Assembly: GCA_021845835.1 (NCBI GenBank)
Contig: JAJZVE010000303.1
Coordinates: 1-6,098 of the forward strand
Reading direction: 5' to 3'
From: Pseudomonadota bacterium
Lineage (GTDB): Bacteria; Pseudomonadota; Alphaproteobacteria; Acetobacterales; Acetobacteraceae
DNA: 6,098 nt
Below the pieces are notes generated by a model. That model ran no database searches. It was given only the letters and a program-made list of their open reading frames with translations, and was not told the DNA's origin. The translations under genes and the position numbers were made by a program. Below, in pieces: positions 5,048 through 6,098 of this stretch (the first letter of the stretch is position 1; each line of letters starts with the position of its first letter).

Positions 5048-6098
5048 ATGGCCGATCTGTCCACGGTCTTTGCCGGCATCCGATCGCCGAACCCGTTCTG
5101 GCTGGCGTCCGCGCCGCCGACCGACAAGGCGTACAACGTGGTGCGCGCGTTCGAAGCCGGATGGGGCGGCGTGGTGTGGAAGACGCTCGGCGAGGATCCG
5201 CCGATCGTCAACGTCGCCAGCCGCTACGGCGCAGTGAGCTACAACGGCGTGCGCATCGCCGGCTTCAACAACATCGAACTCATCACCGATCGGCCGCTGC
5301 AGGTGAACCTGGACGAAATCCGCCAGGTCAAGCGCGACTGGCCGGACCGCGCCGTGGTGGTGAGCCTGATGGTGCCCTGCACCGAAAGCGCGTGGAAGAC
5401 GATCCTGCCGCGCGTCGAGGACACCGGCTGCGACGGCGTGGAACTGAACTTCGGCTGCCCGCACGGCATGAGCGAGCGCAACATGGGCGCCGCGGTCGGG
5501 CAAGTACCCGAGTACGTCCAGATGGTCGCCGCCTGGTGCAAGCAGTACAGCAAACTCCCGGTGCTGGTGAAGCTGACGCCCAACATCACCAACATCCTGG
5601 CGCCGGCGCGCGCGGCGAAGGCAGGCGGGGCGGACGGCGTGTCGCTGATCAACACCGTGACGTCGATCACCGCGGTGGACCTCGACCGCATGGCGCCGGA
5701 GCCGGTGGTGGACGGGCAAGGCACACACGGCGGCTATTGCGGGCCGGCGGTGAAGCCGATCGCGCTGCACATGGTCGGCGACATCGCCCGCGACATGCCC
5801 GGCCTGCCGATCTCCGGCATCGGCGGCATCTCGACATGGCGCGACGCGGCGGAATTCATCGCGCTCGGATCGGGCACGGTGCAGGTCTGCACCGCGGCGA
5901 TGCATCACGGTTTCCGCATCGTGGACGACATGATCGACGGGCTGGCCAACTGGATGGACAGCAAGGGCTATCGCACGCTGGACGACTTCCGCGGCGCCGC
6001 GGTGAAGAACTACGTCCACTGGGGCGACCTCAATCTGAACTTCAGGACGCTGGCGCGCATCGACCAGAGCCTCTGCATCAGGTGCGGTCTGTGTCACA
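5048..6098 (+). CDS. preA: NAD-dependent dihydropyrimidine dehydrogenase subunit PreA (3' truncated by window)
   Basis: The catalytic subunit that binds FMN and the pyrimidine, taking electrons from PreT through C-terminal iron-sulfur clusters. The 350 visible codons cover a dihydroorotate-dehydrogenase-like TIM barrel: NPFWLASAPPTD (15-26), WKTLGEDPP (44-52), a substrate/FMN region VELNFGCPHGMSERNMGAAV (131-150), KLTPNITNI (175-183), SLINTV (199-204), THGGYCGPAVKPIAL (226-240), SGIGGISTWRDAAEFIALG (256-274) and VQVCTA (278-283). The last residues, C343-x2-C346-x2-C349, begin the first 4Fe-4S ferredoxin motif. The family is about 410-440 residues, so the rest of the two-cluster domain lies beyond the edge. 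The ATG has AGGGG at 5034-5038 with a 9-base spacer and sits 16 bases after preT. The position I align with the catalytic Cys of mammalian DPD is Val150 here, with Ser142 nearby. Genes for dihydropyrimidinase and beta-ureidopropionase often follow but cannot be seen. Confidence 0.93.
   Translation, partial: MADLSTVFAGIRSPNPFWLASAPPTDKAYNVVRAFEAGWGGVVWKTLGEDPPIVNVASRYGAVSYNGVRIAGFNNIELITDRPLQVNLDEIRQVKRDWPDRAVVVSLMVPCTESAWKTILPRVEDTGCDGVELNFGCPHGMSERNMGAAVGQVPEYVQMVAAWCKQYSKLPVLVKLTPNITNILAPARAAKAGGADGVSLINTVTSITAVDLDRMAPEPVVDGQGTHGGYCGPAVKPIALHMVGDIARDMPGLPISGIGGISTWRDAAEFIALGSGTVQVCTAAMHHGFRIVDDMIDGLANWMDSKGYRTLDDFRGAAVKNYVHWGDLNLNFRTLARIDQSLCIRCGLCH

Noticed and set aside
3610..5211. 533-residue minus-strand open frame opposite preT
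   Set aside because: Antisense shadow: low-complexity His/Arg/Ala composition, while the plus strand encodes a complete PreT with all cofactor motifs.
5021..6097. 358-residue minus-strand open frame opposite preA
   Set aside because: Antisense shadow of PreA, whose barrel and iron-sulfur motifs are unmistakable on the plus strand.

Overview
The window is GC-rich with strongly GC-ending codons in the metabolic genes. It reads as a piece of an alphaproteobacterial chromosome, possibly Acetobacteraceae or a relative. That placement is an inference from gene content and style; no rRNA or other taxonomic marker is present.

Layout: (1) positions 1-663, minus strand, a RutR-like TetR-family repressor that runs off the left edge with no stop codon; (2) 691-721, a likely promoter and operator for that repressor; (3) 745-1094, minus strand, a decayed TadG-like pilus-assembly pseudogene with an in-frame stop and at least one frameshift; (4) 1095-1405, a non-coding, partly AT-rich spacer with a possible promoter; (5) 1406-3584, plus strand, a tight three-gene set: a TadG-like protein followed by two TadE/TadF-type minor pseudopilins; (6) 3598-3614, a near-perfect operator matching the one at the repressor gene; (7) 3691-5031 and 5048 to the right edge, preT and preA, the two subunits of NAD-dependent dihydropyrimidine dehydrogenase. 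preA is cut off inside its first C-terminal iron-sulfur motif.

How it fits together: PreT (FAD/NAD and Fe-S subunit) and PreA (FMN and Fe-S subunit) carry out the first step of reductive uracil/thymine breakdown. The RutR-like repressor at the left is the natural regulator of such an operon. This is supported by two operator-like sites of the same design, TGAC(C/T)-N4-GGTCA, one in front of the regulator and one in front of preT, identical at 13 of 17 positions and resembling the known E. coli RutR box. In a usual arrangement the two genes would sit close together and be transcribed divergently. Here about 2.9 kb of pilus-related DNA lies between the two operators.

The pilus block is itself unusual. 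It holds an intact TadG-TadE-TadE set and, head to head with it, a broken second TadG copy, with no secretion ATPase, secretin or prepilin peptidase in view. No transposase, integrase, tRNA, rRNA or CRISPR array was seen. The points most worth a second look are the paired operators on either side of the insertion and the previously hidden pseudogene.
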